Shown piece by piece: positions 49,066-57,850 of a stretch of 64,000 bases of DNA. Within the stretch, counting starts at the first letter, position 1. Each line of letters begins with the position of its first letter. Under the pieces are notes generated by a model. The model was not told the origin of the DNA, made no database searches, and saw nothing but the letters and a program-made list of their open reading frames with translations. The DNA lies in contig CAKUOX010000006.1 of the NCBI GenBank assembly GCA_934670175.1, positions 1-64,000 on the forward strand, read 5' to 3'. Origin of the DNA: an uncultured Clostridia bacterium (GTDB lineage: Bacteria > Bacillota > Clostridia > Christensenellales > Aristaeellaceae). The translations under genes were made by a program, and so were the position numbers.

Positions 49066-50508
49066 TTATTGACTGATGACCTCGATGCGTCCTTCCTCGC
49101 CGCCGTCGTCCACAAGGACGCCCTGCGTCTCTGCAAGCCCAATTCTTTGAATGGCCTCTGCGGTAGACCTGCCAGCCAGTATGCGCAGCGGCGCATGATC
49201 ACCGCGCCGCCTTCGCCGCCACACCTCACGCGCGGCGCGATAGGCCAGCGTATCGGCGGTCATTAGCCTGCCGTTGCCCATGCAGGCAGGACAGTCGCGC
49301 AAAAGCTGGCGTGAGAGCGGCCGCCGCACCTTCTTGCGCGTCATTTCCACGAGTCCAAGGCTCGTCATGCCGTGCACGCGCGTACGATTCTTATCCGCCG
49401 CCAGCGCCGCGCGCAGGTGCTCTAGCAGCGCCTCGCGCTTTTCGGGTGCATCCATATCGATAAAATCGATGATAACGATGCCGCCAATATCCCGCAGGCG
49501 CAGCTGGCGGCAAATCTCATCCGCCGCTTCGCAGTTGAGCTTGAATATCGTATCCTGAAGCGAAGCCTTACCCGTGAATTTGGCGGTATTGACATCGATC
49601 ACCGTCAGCGCCTCCGTCTCGTCGATCACCAGCGTGCCGCCGCTGCCAAGGCGCACATGCCGATCCAGCGCCAGATCCAGCTGATGATCCACGCGCAGCA
49701 GATCGAACAGCGGCGCTTCAAAGCGGCACAGCTGAATGCGCGGCGCGAGCTCCGGCGTCATCAGGCAGGCGTTCTGCACGAGCTCTTTGTAGAGCGCCTC
49801 GTCCTCGGTGCGTATCTGCGTTACGCCTTCATCCAGCATTTCGCGCACCGCCATCAGCGGCAGATCCCCGTCGGACTGGATCAGCCGCGGCGTCGCGCTA
49901 TGCGTCGCTTCGGTCTCGATACGCTTCCACATGGCCGCGAGCCGTGCGAAATCCGCACGCAGCGCCGCTTCGCCCGCGCCCTCGCCCGCCGTACGGATGA
50001 TCGCGCCGAAGCCGTATTCCTCAAGCAGCGCCTGCGCCAGCGCGAACAGGCGGCCGCGTTCCGCCTCATCCTCGATCTTGCGGCTGACGCCGGCGTAGCG
50101 CACCGTGGGCAGCAGCACGCACAGCCGCCCCGGCAGCGTCAGGTTGCCCGTGATGCGCGGCCCCTTCGTCCCGCCCGGCTCCTTGGTCACCTGGCAGACG
50201 ATCATCTGCCCCGAATGCAGCATTTTTTCGATCCTCGCCTGTTCGAGCTGCGCCCGAAGCTGCTGATCCCGGGTATCCAGGGAAATATCCCCCGCATAGA
50301 GAAAGGCGTTTTTGTTCAGCCCGATATCCACAAAGGCGGCGTTCATGCCCGGCAGTATGTTCTGCACGCGGCCGGCGTAGATATTGCCCGCCAGCTTCGC
50401 CCGCGCTCCGCGCTCAATGTACATTTCGCACAGGCGGCCGTTTTCCAGAACCGCCAGCCGCGTCTGATCCAGCACGCGCTCCAGCGCAATCTCCCGCTTC
50501 ACGCTCAC
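49066..50508 (-). CDS. rng: Ribonuclease E/G family protein
   Basis: A 480-residue RNase G-type enzyme. An S1 domain near the N-terminus (IYAGRVQNILPGMNAAFVDIG) is followed by the catalytic domain with LVIDETEALTVIDVNTAKFTG and DIGGIVIIDFIDM, which carry the metal-binding acidic residues. CPACMGNGRL is the zinc-link CPxCxGxG motif. It processes rRNA and tRNA precursors and degrades mRNA. The start is GTG 50508, overlapping the stop of the preceding gene (GTGA). Confidence 0.95.
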   Translation of the reverse strand: MSVKREIALERVLDQTRLAVLENGRLCEMYIERGARAKLAGNIYAGRVQNILPGMNAAFVDIGLNKNAFLYAGDISLDTRDQQLRAQLEQARIEKMLHSGQMIVCQVTKEPGGTKGPRITGNLTLPGRLCVLLPTVRYAGVSRKIEDEAERGRLFALAQALLEEYGFGAIIRTAGEGAGEAALRADFARLAAMWKRIETEATHSATPRLIQSDGDLPLMAVREMLDEGVTQIRTEDEALYKELVQNACLMTPELAPRIQLCRFEAPLFDLLRVDHQLDLALDRHVRLGSGGTLVIDETEALTVIDVNTAKFTGKASLQDTIFKLNCEAADEICRQLRLRDIGGIVIIDFIDMDAPEKREALLEHLRAALAADKNRTRVHGMTSLGLVEMTRKKVRRPLSRQLLRDCPACMGNGRLMTADTLAYRAAREVWRRRRRGDHAPLRILAGRSTAEAIQRIGLAETQGVLVDDGGEEGRIEVISQ

Positions 50509-51176
50509 AGCTCCATCAGCGGGCGCAGCTCGCCCGCAGCGTCCTTCCCCAGCAGGCTCACGCGATGCACGCGCATTTCCGGCGCGTCCACGCCCGCCAT
50601 TTCCGCCAGCGTGCGAACCAGCAGGTCGGCCTTCAGCGCGTCCTTTTCCGTGAGCATCAGCCGCGCGTGCAGGGTATTGCCCTCCGCCACTTCAAGCCGC
50701 AGCGCCAGCGGACGGATATTGATCTCCTTCTCGCCGGATTTCGTCTTTTTCATGGCCATTATCTGCGTACTATCCAGAAACGCCGGAATCTGATCAATGA
50801 CCGCCTGCGCCCTGTCGCCGCCAAGCGTGATCCGATAATCCGAAGCCACGACCTGCGCCATGACGGAGGGATAGCGGTCATCCACCAGCTTTACCTCCAG
50901 CACCGGCAGATCCTCCGGCAGCGCGCGCCGCATGCCCGCCTCGCATTTTCCGCGCCCCATCGGCGCGGCGAGCCGCACGTCGATGATCTCATATTCGCTC
51001 GTCCAGCCCAGCGCCAGCGCCGAGCCAAACGCCATCAGCGGATGCGGGTTAAAGCCCTGCGAATAGAGCACCGGCAGCCCCGTGCGGTTGAGCGCCATGT
51101 GCAAAAAGCGCTGCAGATCCAGATGCGAGATAAAGCGCAGCCTGGATTTTTTCCCGAACCTGACCAGCATTCTCAT
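50505..51176 (-). CDS. Radical-SAM-linked protein, TIGR03936/DUF2344 family
   Basis: A 223-residue protein beginning RMLVRFGKKSRLRFISHLDLQ, followed by LPVLYSQGFNPHPLMAFGSAL. It is the usual partner encoded after the TIGR03960-type radical SAM protein in Clostridia, sometimes fused to it. The function is unknown; a role in RNA or ribosome modification is often suggested from its place beside RNase G. ATG 51176 overlaps the radical SAM stop (ATGA); the longer frame upstream is a shadow of that gene. Confidence 0.88.
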   Translation of the reverse strand: MRMLVRFGKKSRLRFISHLDLQRFLHMALNRTGLPVLYSQGFNPHPLMAFGSALALGWTSEYEIIDVRLAAPMGRGKCEAGMRRALPEDLPVLEVKLVDDRYPSVMAQVVASDYRITLGGDRAQAVIDQIPAFLDSTQIMAMKKTKSGEKEINIRPLALRLEVAEGNTLHARLMLTEKDALKADLLVRTLAEMAGVDAPEMRVHRVSLLGKDAAGELRPLMEL

Positions 51177-53017
51177 GTGCATGCCCCCTCGTAGCGCTTC
51201 AGACCGCAGCCGACGCAGCCCTTTCGGCAATCCTGCGTACGCTCGCCGCGCGTCGCCTTTTCCCATTCGCGGCGCAGGAACGCCTTCGTCACGCCCGCGT
51301 CCAGATGATCCCACGGCAGCGTCTCGTCCAGCTCGCGCTCGCGCAGCGCGTAGAAGTCCGGATCCAGTCCGCATGCCTTAAACGCTTCCAGCCATGTATC
51401 GTATTTGAACTGATCCGACCAGCCGTCAAAGCGGCACCCATGCCGCCAGCCGTATTCCAGCGCATCCGCCAATCGACGGTCGCCGCGCGCGAATACCGCC
51501 TCGATATAGCTCAGATCGGGCGCATGATACTTGAAATCTACGCCCTTGATGCGGCGCAGCGCTTCCTTGAGCAGGTTCTGCCGCCGGATCACCGTTTCGC
51601 TGTCGAGCTGGCCGCACCACTGGAAGGGCGTGAAATTCTTCGGCACGAATACGGACGCGCTGACCGTGATGCGCAGCCCCGGCGCGCGCTGCTCCTTCGG
51701 CACGGCAAAGTAACACGCGCGTACCTTCTGCGCCAGATCCGCGATGCCCAGCACGTCCTCGTCGGTCTCCGTCGGCAGGCCGATCATGAAATACAGCTTC
51801 ACTGCCGACCAGCCCTGCGAAAAGGCGTCGGACACGGAGCGCATCAGGTCCTCCTCGGTCACGCCCTTGTTGATGACGTCGCGCAGGCGCTGCGTGCCCG
51901 CCTCGGGCGCGAGCGTCAGCGCGGTCTTGCGCACCTTCTGCGTCTCCTTGAGCGTATCCGTCAGCACCGCGTCGATGCGCTGCGAAGGCAGCGAGATCTT
52001 CACGCGCCTTCTGGAAAATTCCTCCACCATCTGATGTGCCAGCGCCGGCAGGCAGGAATAATCGCCGCTGGAGAGACTCATCAGCGAAATCTCATCGTAG
52101 CCGGTGTTTTCCACCAGCGCGCGCGCCAGTGCCATCAGCCTGTCCATGCTCCGCTCGCGCACCGGCCGGTAGATCATGCCCGCCTGACAGAAGCGGCAGC
52201 CGCGCGTGCAGCCGCGGAAGATCTCCAGCATGATACGGTTGTGCACGATCTCGCCGTAGGGCACGATCAGCCTGTCCGGATAATCCGCGCCGTCGAGATC
52301 GCGCACCAGTGCCTTTTTCACGAGCGCCGGCGCGCCGCTGCCGGACTTGGGCGCAATTTCAGAAACCGTGCCGTCGTCATTGTAGCGCACGTCATACAGC
52401 GACGGTACATAAATACCCTCGATCTGGGCCGCGCGGCGCAAAAATTCATCGCGCGGCGCACCGCTTGCGCGCCAGTCGCGGTACAGGTCGATCAGCTCGC
52501 CCGTTTCGATCTCGCCGTCGCCCAGCGCGATCAGATCCACAAACGGCGCCAGCGGCTCTGGATTGAACGCACAGGGGCCTCCGCAGACGATAAAGGGATA
52601 GCCTTCGCCGCGCTCCTCGCGCCGAAGCGGGATGCCCGCCAGATCCAGCGATTCGAGGATATTGGTAAAGCTCATCTCATATTGCAGGGTAACGCCCAGC
52701 AGATCGAATTCGCGCACGGGCGTGCGGCTTTCGAGCGTGAACAGCGGGATGCCCGCGCTGCGCATCTCTGCGGCCATATCCACCCATGGCGTGAACGCGC
52801 GCTCGCACCATGTATCCTCGCGCCGATTGATGATATGATAAAGAATGCGCATGCCCAAATGCGACATGCCGACCTCGTAGGTATCCGGAAACAGGAACGC
52901 AAAGCGCACGTCCACCTTTTCCGGATCCTTCATCACGGCGCCATATTCGCCGCCGATGTACCTGACCGGCTTCTGTACCTTCAGAAGCAGATCCTCAATG
53001 CGATCGGAAAGCTCCAC
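51173..53017 (-). CDS. Radical SAM protein, TIGR03960 family
   Basis: A 614-residue protein. An N-terminal B12-binding-like region (VRFAFLFPDTYEVGMSHLGM) precedes the radical SAM core with the cluster motif CTRGCRFCQAGMIYRPVRER. The last stretch has CRKGCVGCGLKRY, a probable extra cluster or zinc site. GTG 53017 (starting ELSDRIEDLLLKVQKP) is favoured over the ATG at 53038. The AGGAGGG ribosome site lies within the longer form and five bases before the GTG. The biochemical role is not established. Confidence 0.88.
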   Translation of the reverse strand: MELSDRIEDLLLKVQKPVRYIGGEYGAVMKDPEKVDVRFAFLFPDTYEVGMSHLGMRILYHIINRREDTWCERAFTPWVDMAAEMRSAGIPLFTLESRTPVREFDLLGVTLQYEMSFTNILESLDLAGIPLRREERGEGYPFIVCGGPCAFNPEPLAPFVDLIALGDGEIETGELIDLYRDWRASGAPRDEFLRRAAQIEGIYVPSLYDVRYNDDGTVSEIAPKSGSGAPALVKKALVRDLDGADYPDRLIVPYGEIVHNRIMLEIFRGCTRGCRFCQAGMIYRPVRERSMDRLMALARALVENTGYDEISLMSLSSGDYSCLPALAHQMVEEFSRRRVKISLPSQRIDAVLTDTLKETQKVRKTALTLAPEAGTQRLRDVINKGVTEEDLMRSVSDAFSQGWSAVKLYFMIGLPTETDEDVLGIADLAQKVRACYFAVPKEQRAPGLRITVSASVFVPKNFTPFQWCGQLDSETVIRRQNLLKEALRRIKGVDFKYHAPDLSYIEAVFARGDRRLADALEYGWRHGCRFDGWSDQFKYDTWLEAFKACGLDPDFYALRERELDETLPWDHLDAGVTKAFLRREWEKATRGERTQDCRKGCVGCGLKRYEGACT

Positions 53018-53049
53018 TGTAACCCTCCTCAGGGACATAAATATCTAGA

Positions 53050-53084
53050 TTGACTTTATCACGAAATGCCGATCCGTTCAACCT
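53050..53084 (-). promoter_or_regulatory. Possible promoter of the radical SAM-rng-miaB-mutS run
   Basis: On the minus strand TTGAAC, a 17-base spacer and TAAAGT lie just upstream of the first gene. The -10 match is poor. Confidence 0.4.
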
Positions 53085-53110
53085 GCAAATGTTAAGAATA
53101 TAAAGCAGCT

Positions 53111-53146
53111 GGGCCGCAGCCCTCCCTTCGCCGAAGGCCGCGGCCC
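53111..53146. terminator. Hairpin between sigF and the radical SAM gene
   Basis: GGGCCGC (53111-53117) and GCGGCCC (53140-53146) form a strong stem just past the sigF stop. The minus-strand tail AGCTGCTTTAT is only weakly T-rich. Confidence 0.6.
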
Positions 53147-53153
53147 ATCCCCT

Positions 53154-53879
53154 TCACTCGCCCTGCGCACGCTGGCGCAGCTGCCCCAGAATGCGCTTTT
53201 CCATGCGGGATACCTGCACCTGCGATACGCCCATGTCGCGTGCGATCTGCGTCTGCGTATGCGATTTGAAATAGCGGCGCACAATCAGCATGCGCTCCCT
53301 TGGCGTAAGATCCCGCAGAAGCGCCGAGAGCGTCAGCCGCTGATCCACCTTATCCGTATCGTCCCTGCCGAGCACGTCCATCAGCCGCGTCTCGCCATCG
53401 CCGCCCACCGGCTCGTTCAGCGAACGCACGCGCTGCCGCGCGCCGAGGGCCAGCAGCGCATCCTCGCCGCAAAGTCCGGTGGCGCGTTCGATGTCTGTAA
53501 GCGTCGGCTCCACGCCGTTCGCCTTCACGAACGCCTCGCGGCACTTTTCGACCTTCACGGCGTTATCGTGGATATTGCGCGAAATGTGCACCGGCCCCTC
53601 ATCGCGCAGGAACCTGCGTACCTCGCCCATGATGACCGGCACGGCATAGGTGGAAAAGCGCACGCCAAACGACGGATCAAAGCGATCCACCGCCTTCATC
53701 AGACCCATGCAGCCGCAGCTGAACAGATCGTCGTATTCCGCGCCACGATCCCGAAAGCGCCGCGCCACATAATGCACCAGCGGCAGGTTTTCCCTCACCA
53801 GCGCATCCCGCGCCGCCGCATCGCCGCCGTGCGCGCGCCTGAGCAGATCGAGCGTTCCTTCGTAGTCCGGCGCGCTCAG
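53154..53879 (-). CDS. sigF: Sporulation sigma factor SigF (SpoIIAC), probable CTG start
   Basis: Forespore-specific sigma factor. Region 2 (NLPLVHYVARRF, DDLFSCGCMGLMKAVDRFDP, VRFSTYAVPVIMGEVRRFLRD), region 3 and region 4 with a C-terminal helix-turn-helix (TQTQIARDMGVSQVQVSRMEK) are all present. The first usual start codon is GTG 53798. The same frame upstream encodes DYEGTLDLLRRAHGGDAAARDALV, conserved in SigF but without ATG, GTG or TTG. CTG 53879 overlaps the spoIIAB stop as CTGA, mirroring the usual ATGA coupling. If GTG is used, the protein is 214 residues and truncated. Confidence 0.93.
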   Translation of the reverse strand: MSAPDYEGTLDLLRRAHGGDAAARDALVRENLPLVHYVARRFRDRGAEYDDLFSCGCMGLMKAVDRFDPSFGVRFSTYAVPVIMGEVRRFLRDEGPVHISRNIHDNAVKVEKCREAFVKANGVEPTLTDIERATGLCGEDALLALGARQRVRSLNEPVGGDGETRLMDVLGRDDTDKVDQRLTLSALLRDLTPRERMLIVRRYFKSHTQTQIARDMGVSQVQVSRMEKRILGQLRQRAQGE

Positions 53880-54331
53880 GCGCGGCGCGCGAGCGCTTCC
53901 TCGCGCACGGGCAGCTGCTTAAGCAGGCGCACGGCCGTGCCCCTGCCGGGCGCGCTGCTGACCTCCACGCCGTCCATGAAGCTCTCCATCACGGTAAAGC
54001 CCATGCCGCTGCGCTCCTCGCCGTCCAGCGTGGTGAAAAAGGGTTCCCGCGCGCGGGCGACGTCCTCGATTCCGCAGCCGCGATCCACCACATCGATGGT
54101 CAGCAGCCCGTCCTCGCGCAGCTGCGCGCGCAGTCGCACATCGCCCGCGCCGCCGCGATAGCCGTGCACGATCGCGTTCGTTACCGCCTCGGAGACCGAG
54201 GTCTTCACGTCCGCCAGCAGCTCAATCGTCGGGTTCATGGGCAGGAGGAACGCGCTGATCACCATGCGCGCCAGCGCCTCGTTTTCGGGTCTGGCCGGAA
54301 AGACCAGGTTGATTTCGTTCATCGTCTGCAT
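53876..54331 (-). CDS. spoIIAB: Anti-sigma F factor and protein kinase SpoIIAB
   Basis: A 151-residue GHKL kinase that holds SigF inactive and phosphorylates SpoIIAA. The N box is SEAVTNAIVHGYRG, the G1 box VVDRGCGIEDV and the G2 box ERSGMGFTVMESFMDGVEV. The N-terminal FPARPENEALARMVISAF is the standard start. ATG 54331 follows GGAGGAA; a second ATG lies nine bases in. It sits between spoIIAA and sigF in the canonical order. Confidence 0.96.
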   Translation of the reverse strand: MQTMNEINLVFPARPENEALARMVISAFLLPMNPTIELLADVKTSVSEAVTNAIVHGYRGGAGDVRLRAQLREDGLLTIDVVDRGCGIEDVARAREPFFTTLDGEERSGMGFTVMESFMDGVEVSSAPGRGTAVRLLKQLPVREEALARRA

Positions 54332-54344
54332 TTTTCTTCCTCCC

Positions 54345-54650
54345 TCACGCCATGCGATCCACGAGCTTATACACGCCGGACATCTGAAACAGCCTGTCTA
54401 TGCGCTTATCCGCATTCTTCACCGAGACCCTGCCGCCCCTCCGCGTCATCTGCCGGTATCTTCCAATGACCAGCCCAATGCCGGAGCTGTCCATGAATTC
54501 AAGCCGCGACAGATCAAACACCAGATGCCGGATGCGCTTATCGGCAATCAGCTTATCCAGTTCGCCGCGAAGCCCGCTCGCCGAGCTGTGATCCAGCTCG
54601 CTCTGCAAATGCACCGTAAGTACGCCGCCGTCGATTTCATAATTAAGCAT
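54345..54650 (-). CDS. spoIIAA: Anti-anti-sigma factor SpoIIAA
   Basis: A 101-residue STAS-domain protein. The phosphorylated Ser is in the conserved FMDSSGIGLVIGRY. Dephosphorylated SpoIIAA displaces SigF from SpoIIAB in the forespore. AGGAGG precedes the ATG. It is the first gene of the spoIIA operon and has a sigma-H-like promoter upstream. Confidence 0.96.
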   Translation of the reverse strand: MLNYEIDGGVLTVHLQSELDHSSASGLRGELDKLIADKRIRHLVFDLSRLEFMDSSGIGLVIGRYRQMTRRGGRVSVKNADKRIDRLFQMSGVYKLVDRMA

Positions 54651-54673
54651 CGTTCAAATCCTCCTGCCGGTAT

Positions 54674-54702
54674 AGATTCAACCCGCGCCGCGCGCATCCT
54701 GC
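54674..54702 (-). promoter_or_regulatory. Sigma-H-like promoter of the spoIIA operon
   Basis: On the minus strand GCAGGATGC (54694-54702), an 11-base spacer and GTTGAATCT (54674-54682) match the sigma-H pattern RNAGGAWWW-N11-RNNGAATWW with few deviations. The known Bacillus spoIIA operon is sigma-H dependent. Confidence 0.7.
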
Positions 54703-54797
54703 CTCGAAGAAGCACGAATGCAGCGCGTTTTATGTCTTTCGTTCGACATGTCTAAAGCCGGGCGCAAGCGGGCATGCTGACGGCGGAGGATGAATAC

Positions 54798-57104
54798 ATG
54801 AAAAAGCATTTGAAATGGATCTTGCCCGCGCTGCTGGTCGCGGGCGTGGGCGCGCTGATATGGCTGCTGGATCTGCCGCACTGGAAGCGGCTCGACCTTG
54901 ACCTGATCCAGAATCTGCCGGAAAGCACCGCCGTGTATGACTGCTATGGTGAGAAGACGACGGCGCTGGGCGCAGCGCGTCCGCGCGAGCACATAGCGCT
55001 CAGCCAACTGCCCGAGCATGTAAAAAACGCCTTTATCGCCGCGGAGGATCAGCGCTTTTACACGCACAGCGGCGTGGACGTAAAGCGCATGCTGGGCGCG
55101 CTGATAAACGACATTCGGGCGGGCAGCTTCGTGCAGGGCGCTTCCACCATCACGCAGCAGCTGATCAAGCTCACGCACCTGAGCAGCGAAAAGACCCTTT
55201 CCCGCAAGGCGCAGGAGATTGTGCTGGCGCGGCAGCTGGAACGCAGGCTAAGCAAGGATGAAATACTGGAGGCCTATCTGAACGCCGTCTATTTTGGAAA
55301 CGGCGCGTTCGGCATCCAGAGCGCGGCGCAGGTCTATTTCGGCAAGGACGCCTCGGCGCTGACGGTGGCCGAAGGCGCGCTGCTGGCGGGCGTAATCAAG
55401 TCGCCATCAAAATACGCGCCGCACCTGCACCCCGAAAACGCGCTTCAGCGGCGCAATTATGTACTCTCAGCCATGGCGGAGATGGGCGCGCTCACGCAGG
55501 AGGCCGCCGCGCAGGCGAAGGCCGAGGGACTGACGCTGACCCAGGCGGAAAGCGGCGCGGACTACGGCTGGTTTGCAGATCTGGCGCTCAGCGAGGCGCA
55601 GCAGATTCTGAATCTGGATGCCGAGGAGATCATGTCCGGCGGCTATCATATCTATACCGGCTTTGACCCCGCCATGCAGGACGCGGCGGACGCGCTCTTT
55701 GAAAACGGCGCAAACTTCCCCGACCCCGCCGCCGACGGCACGCCCGTGCAGGCGGCACTGATCGCGCTCGACCCCGACAGCGGCGAAATACGCGCCGTGG
55801 TCGGCGGGCGTGAATACGCCGTGCAGCGCGGGCTCAACCGCGCGACGCAGTCGCGCCGCCAGCCCGGCTCGGCCATCAAGCCCGTTTCCACCTACGCCGC
55901 CGCCATCGACCGCTGCGGCTTTCTGCCCTCCTCCATGATCGAGGACGTGCAGCGCGAATTTGCCAATAAGTATATTCCCCGAAACGCGGGCGGCAAATAT
56001 TACGGCACCGTCACGCTGCGCGAGGCGCTGTCGCGTTCGCTGAACGTCGCTACCGTGGATCTGGCGGATCTAATCGGCATCAACCGCGTGCGCAGCGCGA
56101 TGGCGGGCTTCGGCATCGCGCCCGCCGCGCAGGATGTGAACCTTTCACTCGCGCTCGGCTCCATGACCTACGGCGTCGCGCCGTCGACGCTGTGCTCGGC
56201 CTACTGCGCCCTGGCCAACGGCGGCACGCGCGTTCAGGCGCACGCCGTACGGCGCATCACCGATCAAAACGGCAGATCGCTCTATCAGGCGCCGTCGTCC
56301 GCCGAGGCCGCCGTGTCTGCCGAAAGCGCATTTTTGCTGACGGACATGCTCAAGACCGCTGCCTCGAGCGGCAGTGCCCGCGCACTTTCCGCCTGCGGCC
56401 TGCCCGTGGCGGGCAAGACCGGCACCGTGGGCGAGGCGACCGGCGGCAACCGCGACATCTGGACGGCGGCATACACGCCTGACCTCGCCGTAACGGTGTG
56501 GATGGGCTTTGACGACCCCGACGCCGAGCACGTCATCGCGGATCATGCCGGCGGCAGCAGCTACCCTGCCGCACTGTGCGCCGCGCTGCTGAAGAAGCTC
56601 TCGCCGCTGTTGAGCGGTCGGGATTTTGGCGTGCCGGATACGCTGGAGGCCGTTAAAATAGACCGTGCGGCGCTGAGCGAGCGTCACGAGGTTCTGTTGG
56701 CCGCGCGCAGCACGCCGGATGAATATGTGCAGACGGAATACTTCCGCAGGGGACAGCTGCCCACGCAGATCTCCGACCTGTGGGATGCGCCCGAAGCCGT
56801 AGACGACCTGCAGCTATTGGACGTGGACGGCGCGATCGCGCTGAGCTTTACCGCCAAAGACGCCGGAACCGATTATCTGGTGCTGCGCAGGACGGGCACG
56901 CAGAGCGACATTGCCGCCGTGCTCAGCGCGGACGCGGGCGTGACGATCATCTGGGCGGATGACAGCGCCGATCCGGGCACAGAATACGCATACAGCATTC
57001 TGCCGCGCCACCACCTGCTGTATGAAAGCGGCACCGTGCTGACCGGCCGCGAAAGCGAGGCTGTGGAGTACCGCCCGAGCCTTGCGCGGCGCATTTTCGG
57101 CTGA
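54798..57104 (+). CDS. Class A penicillin-binding protein (PBP1A type)
   Basis: A bifunctional 768-residue peptidoglycan synthase. A short cytoplasmic tail and membrane anchor (about 7-25) precede the glycosyltransferase domain with AEDQRFYTHSGVDVKRML, QGASTITQQLIKL and KAQEIVLARQLE. The transpeptidase domain has SAIK (active Ser), SLN and KTGT. About 100 C-terminal residues form a fibronectin-III-like domain. ATG 54798 is eight bases after GGAGG. It is divergent from spoIIA. A forespore-type PBP is possible, but nothing in the sequence fixes this. Confidence 0.94.
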   Translation: MKKHLKWILPALLVAGVGALIWLLDLPHWKRLDLDLIQNLPESTAVYDCYGEKTTALGAARPREHIALSQLPEHVKNAFIAAEDQRFYTHSGVDVKRMLGALINDIRAGSFVQGASTITQQLIKLTHLSSEKTLSRKAQEIVLARQLERRLSKDEILEAYLNAVYFGNGAFGIQSAAQVYFGKDASALTVAEGALLAGVIKSPSKYAPHLHPENALQRRNYVLSAMAEMGALTQEAAAQAKAEGLTLTQAESGADYGWFADLALSEAQQILNLDAEEIMSGGYHIYTGFDPAMQDAADALFENGANFPDPAADGTPVQAALIALDPDSGEIRAVVGGREYAVQRGLNRATQSRRQPGSAIKPVSTYAAAIDRCGFLPSSMIEDVQREFANKYIPRNAGGKYYGTVTLREALSRSLNVATVDLADLIGINRVRSAMAGFGIAPAAQDVNLSLALGSMTYGVAPSTLCSAYCALANGGTRVQAHAVRRITDQNGRSLYQAPSSAEAAVSAESAFLLTDMLKTAASSGSARALSACGLPVAGKTGTVGEATGGNRDIWTAAYTPDLAVTVWMGFDDPDAEHVIADHAGGSSYPAALCAALLKKLSPLLSGRDFGVPDTLEAVKIDRAALSERHEVLLAARSTPDEYVQTEYFRRGQLPTQISDLWDAPEAVDDLQLLDVDGAIALSFTAKDAGTDYLVLRRTGTQSDIAAVLSADAGVTIIWADDSADPGTEYAYSILPRHHLLYESGTVLTGRESEAVEYRPSLARRIFG

Positions 57105-57139
57105 TGCGCGCTTCTTCCAGAAAGCGCCAGCCGCCGCCT

Positions 57140-57170
57140 GCATAATTTGCCCTGCACTGCGAACAATAGG
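57140..57170 (+). promoter_or_regulatory. Possible sigma-G/F promoter of spoVT
   Basis: GCATA (57140-57144), a 16-base spacer and GAACAATAG (57161-57169) loosely fit the forespore promoter pattern. SpoVT is sigma-G dependent in Bacillus. Confidence 0.35.
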
Positions 57171-57222
57171 AAGGCCTGACAAAATGCAGGCGTCAGGACA
57201 GAAACTTAGGAGTGATCCAATT

Positions 57223-57777
57223 ATGAGAGCAACTGGCATTGTACGCAGAATAGATGAACTCGGCCGAGTGGTCATCCCCAAGGAGATCCGCCGCACTCTT
57301 CGTATCCGCGAAGGCGATCCACTCGAGATCTTCACCGATCACGACGGCGAGGTCGTGCTCAAAAAGTATTCGCCGATCGGCGAAATCGCCACCATCGCCA
57401 AGGACTATACTGACTCGCTCTACCGCACGCTGGGGCACATCACCCTCATCAGCGACCGTGACGCCGTGGTATCGGCCTCCGGTACGAACAAGCGGGATTA
57501 TGTGGAAAAGGCGCTCAGCCCCGAGGTCGACCAGATCATGCAGTCGCGCCAGCTGCAAATGCTGAACCTGTCCTCGGGCGCAAAAATGCTGCCCGTTACC
57601 GGCGATGACCGCGCCGACGCCTATTCCGCACAGATCATCGCGCCGATCCTGGCCGATGGGGAGATCATCGGCTGCCTGATGCTGCTCAGCCGCGATTCCG
57701 GCGTGCAGATGAACGAGGTCGACCAGAAGGTTGCCGAGACCACCGCCAATATCGTCGGACGGCAGATGGAACAGTAA
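57223..57777 (+). CDS. spoVT: Stage V sporulation regulator SpoVT
   Basis: A 184-residue forespore regulator. The N-terminal AbrB-type swapped-hairpin DNA-binding domain (RATGIVRRIDELGRVVIPKEIRRTLRI) is followed by a GAF-like domain from about residue 60. It tunes the sigma-G regulon in Bacillus. ATG 57223 follows TTAGGAGTGAT. The order spoVT-mazG-(hup)-rqcP parallels the Bacillus spoVT-yabM-yabN-yabO region. Confidence 0.96.
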   Translation: MRATGIVRRIDELGRVVIPKEIRRTLRIREGDPLEIFTDHDGEVVLKKYSPIGEIATIAKDYTDSLYRTLGHITLISDRDAVVSASGTNKRDYVEKALSPEVDQIMQSRQLQMLNLSSGAKMLPVTGDDRADAYSAQIIAPILADGEIIGCLMLLSRDSGVQMNEVDQKVAETTANIVGRQMEQ

Positions 57778-57783
57778 ATTTGC

Positions 57784-57813
57784 TTGCGCCGCGCCCTGCG
57801 CCTGTGCTACAAT
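57784..57813 (+). promoter_or_regulatory. Promoter of mazG
   Basis: TTGCGC (57784-57789), an 18-base spacer and TACAAT (57808-57813). Confidence 0.6.
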
Positions 57814-57850
57814 AAGCCATACGATCAATATGATAATGGATGTGAACGGC

